From assembly GCA_000719695.1 (NCBI GenBank), contig JOHN01000106.1, positions 1 to 14,630 of the forward strand: 14,630 bases of DNA, written 5' to 3'. The notes under the pieces were generated by a model. It saw nothing but the letters and a program-made list of their open reading frames with translations, was not told the origin of the DNA and did no database searches. Of the stretch, positions 13,228-14,630 are shown piece after piece (position 1 is the first letter of the stretch; the number at the start of each line of letters is the position of its first letter). The position numbers were made by a program, and so were the translations under genes. This DNA is from Streptomyces sp. NRRL F-6131. GTDB taxonomy: Bacteria; Actinomycetota; Actinomycetes; Streptomycetales; Streptomycetaceae.

Positions 13228-13576
13228 TCGCGTGTCCGCCGCGGTGGCCGTTCGGTGAGACGACGGTTGACGAACCGGCGAGGGCGCTGGTCAACTGGGG
13301 CGGTGAACGTCCCTCGCCCGCTGGTGACCCGCAGCCACATCGACTTCGGTCGCGTGTGGTCCGCGGCGTGTCGCGGCTGACCCGAGCGTTCCCCCCGCCG
13401 CCGCCCGGCTGACCTCCCGCCGCGCCCCGGCCGTTCCTCCCGCCTCCCGTGCCCGCCCGTGACCCGGGCGGGCCGCCCCGTGCCCGCCCGCACCGCGCCC
13501 GTCCCCGCAGCCGGGGCGCGCCGGTCCGCGACCCGTGGCACGCACCGCTTCCGTACGAGGAAAGTCAAGGCCACCC
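13228..13576. other. Intergenic region with no recognisable gene
   Basis: 349 bp between the nagE2 terminator and the oxidoreductase start. Open frames on both strands here give Arg/Pro/Gly-rich products without family features or ribosome-binding sites, and I regard them as chance. The only pattern seen is GTTGAC and GTCAAC (6-bp inverted arms, 18-base spacer) near 13265-13300. TTGACG there could be a -35, but I see no fitting -10. Confidence 0.6.
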
Positions 13577-14630
13577 ATGCCCCGCCAGCTGCACCTTTCC
13601 GCCGCCCTCGACAGCCCCGGCCGGTTCGACGCCGCCCACTTCACCGCCCTCGCCGGGCTCGCCGAACGGGCCACCCTCGACTTCGTCACCCTCGACGACT
13701 CCTACGCCCCCGAACCCCGCCGGCTCGACGCGCTCGCCACCTTCGCCCGGCTCGCCCCGGTCACCCGCGGCCTCGGCCTGGTCCCGACCGTCACCACCAC
13801 CCACACCGAGCCCTTCCACACCTCCGTCGCGGTCACCACCCTGGACTGGGTCAGCGAGGGCCGGGCCGGCTGGCTGGTCGGCGTCTCCGACACCGAGGCC
13901 GAGGCCCGGGCCTTCGGCCGCAAGGGCACCGCCCCGGCCGACGCGCTCTGGGCCGAGGCCGCCGACGCCGCCGAGGTCGCCGCCCGGCTCTGGGACAGCT
14001 GGGAGGACGACGCGGAGATCCGCGACGCCGCCACCGGCCGGTTCGTCGACCGCGACAAGCTCCACCACATCGACTTCGAGGGCCCGTACTTCTCGGTCCG
14101 CGGCCCCTCCATCACCCCGCGCCCGCCGCAGGGCCGCCCCGTGGTCGCGGTCACCGTCGCCGCCGCCGACCTGGCACCGGACGCCGGCCCCGGCGGCCGG
14201 GCCAGGGTCACCACCGCCGCCCGCTACGCGGACGTCGTCCTGCTCGACGCCCCCGACCGGGCCACCCGGCTCACCGCCGCCACCGAGCTGCGGCTGCGCG
14301 GCGGCGAGGCGCTGCGGATCCTGGCCCGGATCCCGGCCGCGCTCACCACCGCCGCGGCGACGTCCGCCCTGCTCACCGAGGTGACCGAGGGCGGCGGCGG
14401 GGTCGACGGCTTCCACCTGGTGCCCGCCGACCCGGCCCGCGACCTCGCCGTGCTCGCCGACCACGTGGTGCCGGCACTGCGCGAGCGCGGCCTGTTCCGC
14501 ACCGACTACACCGGCCGCACCCTGCGCGAGCGGCTCGGCCTGGCCCGGCCCGCGAGCCGCTACGCGCCCGCCGCCGCCGTCGCCGCCCCCGCGTCCTCCT
14601 CCCCCTCCCCCGCCCCCACCGGCCCCGCCG
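13577..14630 (+). CDS. LLM-class flavin-dependent oxidoreductase, NtaA/SnaA/DszA-like (partial, runs off the window end)
   Basis: The frame is open from ATG 13577 to the window end without a stop (351 codons seen). It resembles FMN-dependent luciferase-like monooxygenases of the nitrilotriacetate monooxygenase group: HFTALAGLAERATLDFVTLDD (21-41), a strand-helix pattern through GLGLVPTVTTTHTEPFHTSV (66-84) and TLDWVSEGRAGWLVGVSD (88-105), KLHHIDFEGPYFSVRGPSIT (161-180) with PRPPQGRPVV, and a C-terminus LRERGLFRTDYTGRTLRERL then GLARPASRYA. The usual QAGxSxxG segment after the PQGRP motif is replaced by VAVTVAAADLAPDAGPGGRA, and the barrel is shorter than typical. The last 20 visible residues are Ala/Ser/Pro-rich, a disordered extension past the family end. 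A GAGGAAAG site stands 12 bases upstream. Substrate unknown. Confidence 0.88.
   Translation, partial: MPRQLHLSAALDSPGRFDAAHFTALAGLAERATLDFVTLDDSYAPEPRRLDALATFARLAPVTRGLGLVPTVTTTHTEPFHTSVAVTTLDWVSEGRAGWLVGVSDTEAEARAFGRKGTAPADALWAEAADAAEVAARLWDSWEDDAEIRDAATGRFVDRDKLHHIDFEGPYFSVRGPSITPRPPQGRPVVAVTVAAADLAPDAGPGGRARVTTAARYADVVLLDAPDRATRLTAATELRLRGGEALRILARIPAALTTAAATSALLTEVTEGGGGVDGFHLVPADPARDLAVLADHVVPALRERGLFRTDYTGRTLRERLGLARPASRYAPAAAVAAPASSSPSPAPTGPA

Noticed and set aside
13062..13689. Minus-strand open frames between nagE2 and the LLM oxidoreductase
   Set aside because: They overlap the nagE2 end and terminator, are Arg/Gly-rich, and lack ribosome-binding sites or motifs.

Overview
The window is very GC-rich, uses GTG starts freely and has strong G/C third-position bias. 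Its gene set (N-acetylglucosamine PTS genes of the nagF/nagE1/nagE2 type, a secreted chitinase, DasR-type operators) points to a Streptomyces or close relative such as Kitasatospora. Gene calls come from reading the translations and motifs; no database search was possible.

Left part (1-4101): the tail of an unidentified Pro/Ala/Thr-rich protein on +, followed on the minus strand by a winged-helix protein of the HTH_42 (AlkZ/YcaQ-like) superfamily, an MBL-fold hydrolase, a GroES-like protein without a GroEL, and a small DUF3618 membrane protein. Diverging from the last is a thiol peroxidase of the Bcp/PrxQ type. A 17-bp sequence is repeated four times over the 3' end of the groES-like gene.

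Middle (4102-7475): a large secreted modular chitinase (signal peptide, GH18, ChiC-like domain, ten TTPP linker repeats, CBM5/12) faces bcp across a shared terminator hairpin. Its promoter carries a near-perfect dre-like operator between -35 and -10. Diverging from it is a small HNH-nuclease gene with an unclear 5' end; its stop codon lies inside the probable -10 box of a tRNA-Leu(UAG) gene, which is followed by a textbook terminator.

Right part (7476-13155): on minus, nagF (EIIB), then rph, a small secreted protein and rdgB. On +, nagE1 and nagE2 (two EIIC paralogues). The nagF/nagE1 gap has one copy of the 12-mer TGGTCTACACCA; the nagE2 leader has two more copies facing each other in a 34-bp palindrome. 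Chitinase and transporters therefore appear to form a DasR-type regulon: the chitinase degrades chitin outside the cell and its products, once reduced to GlcNAc, enter through NagE2/NagF with an EIIA encoded elsewhere. After nagE2 come a strong terminator, about 350 bp without a recognisable gene, and a flavin-dependent (LLM-class) oxidoreductase that runs off the window end.

I do not see a wholly undescribed multi-gene system. The best leads are the operator architecture, the 17-bp repeat array, the HNH/tRNA junction, the tandem hairpins after rph and the active-site change in the winged-helix protein.
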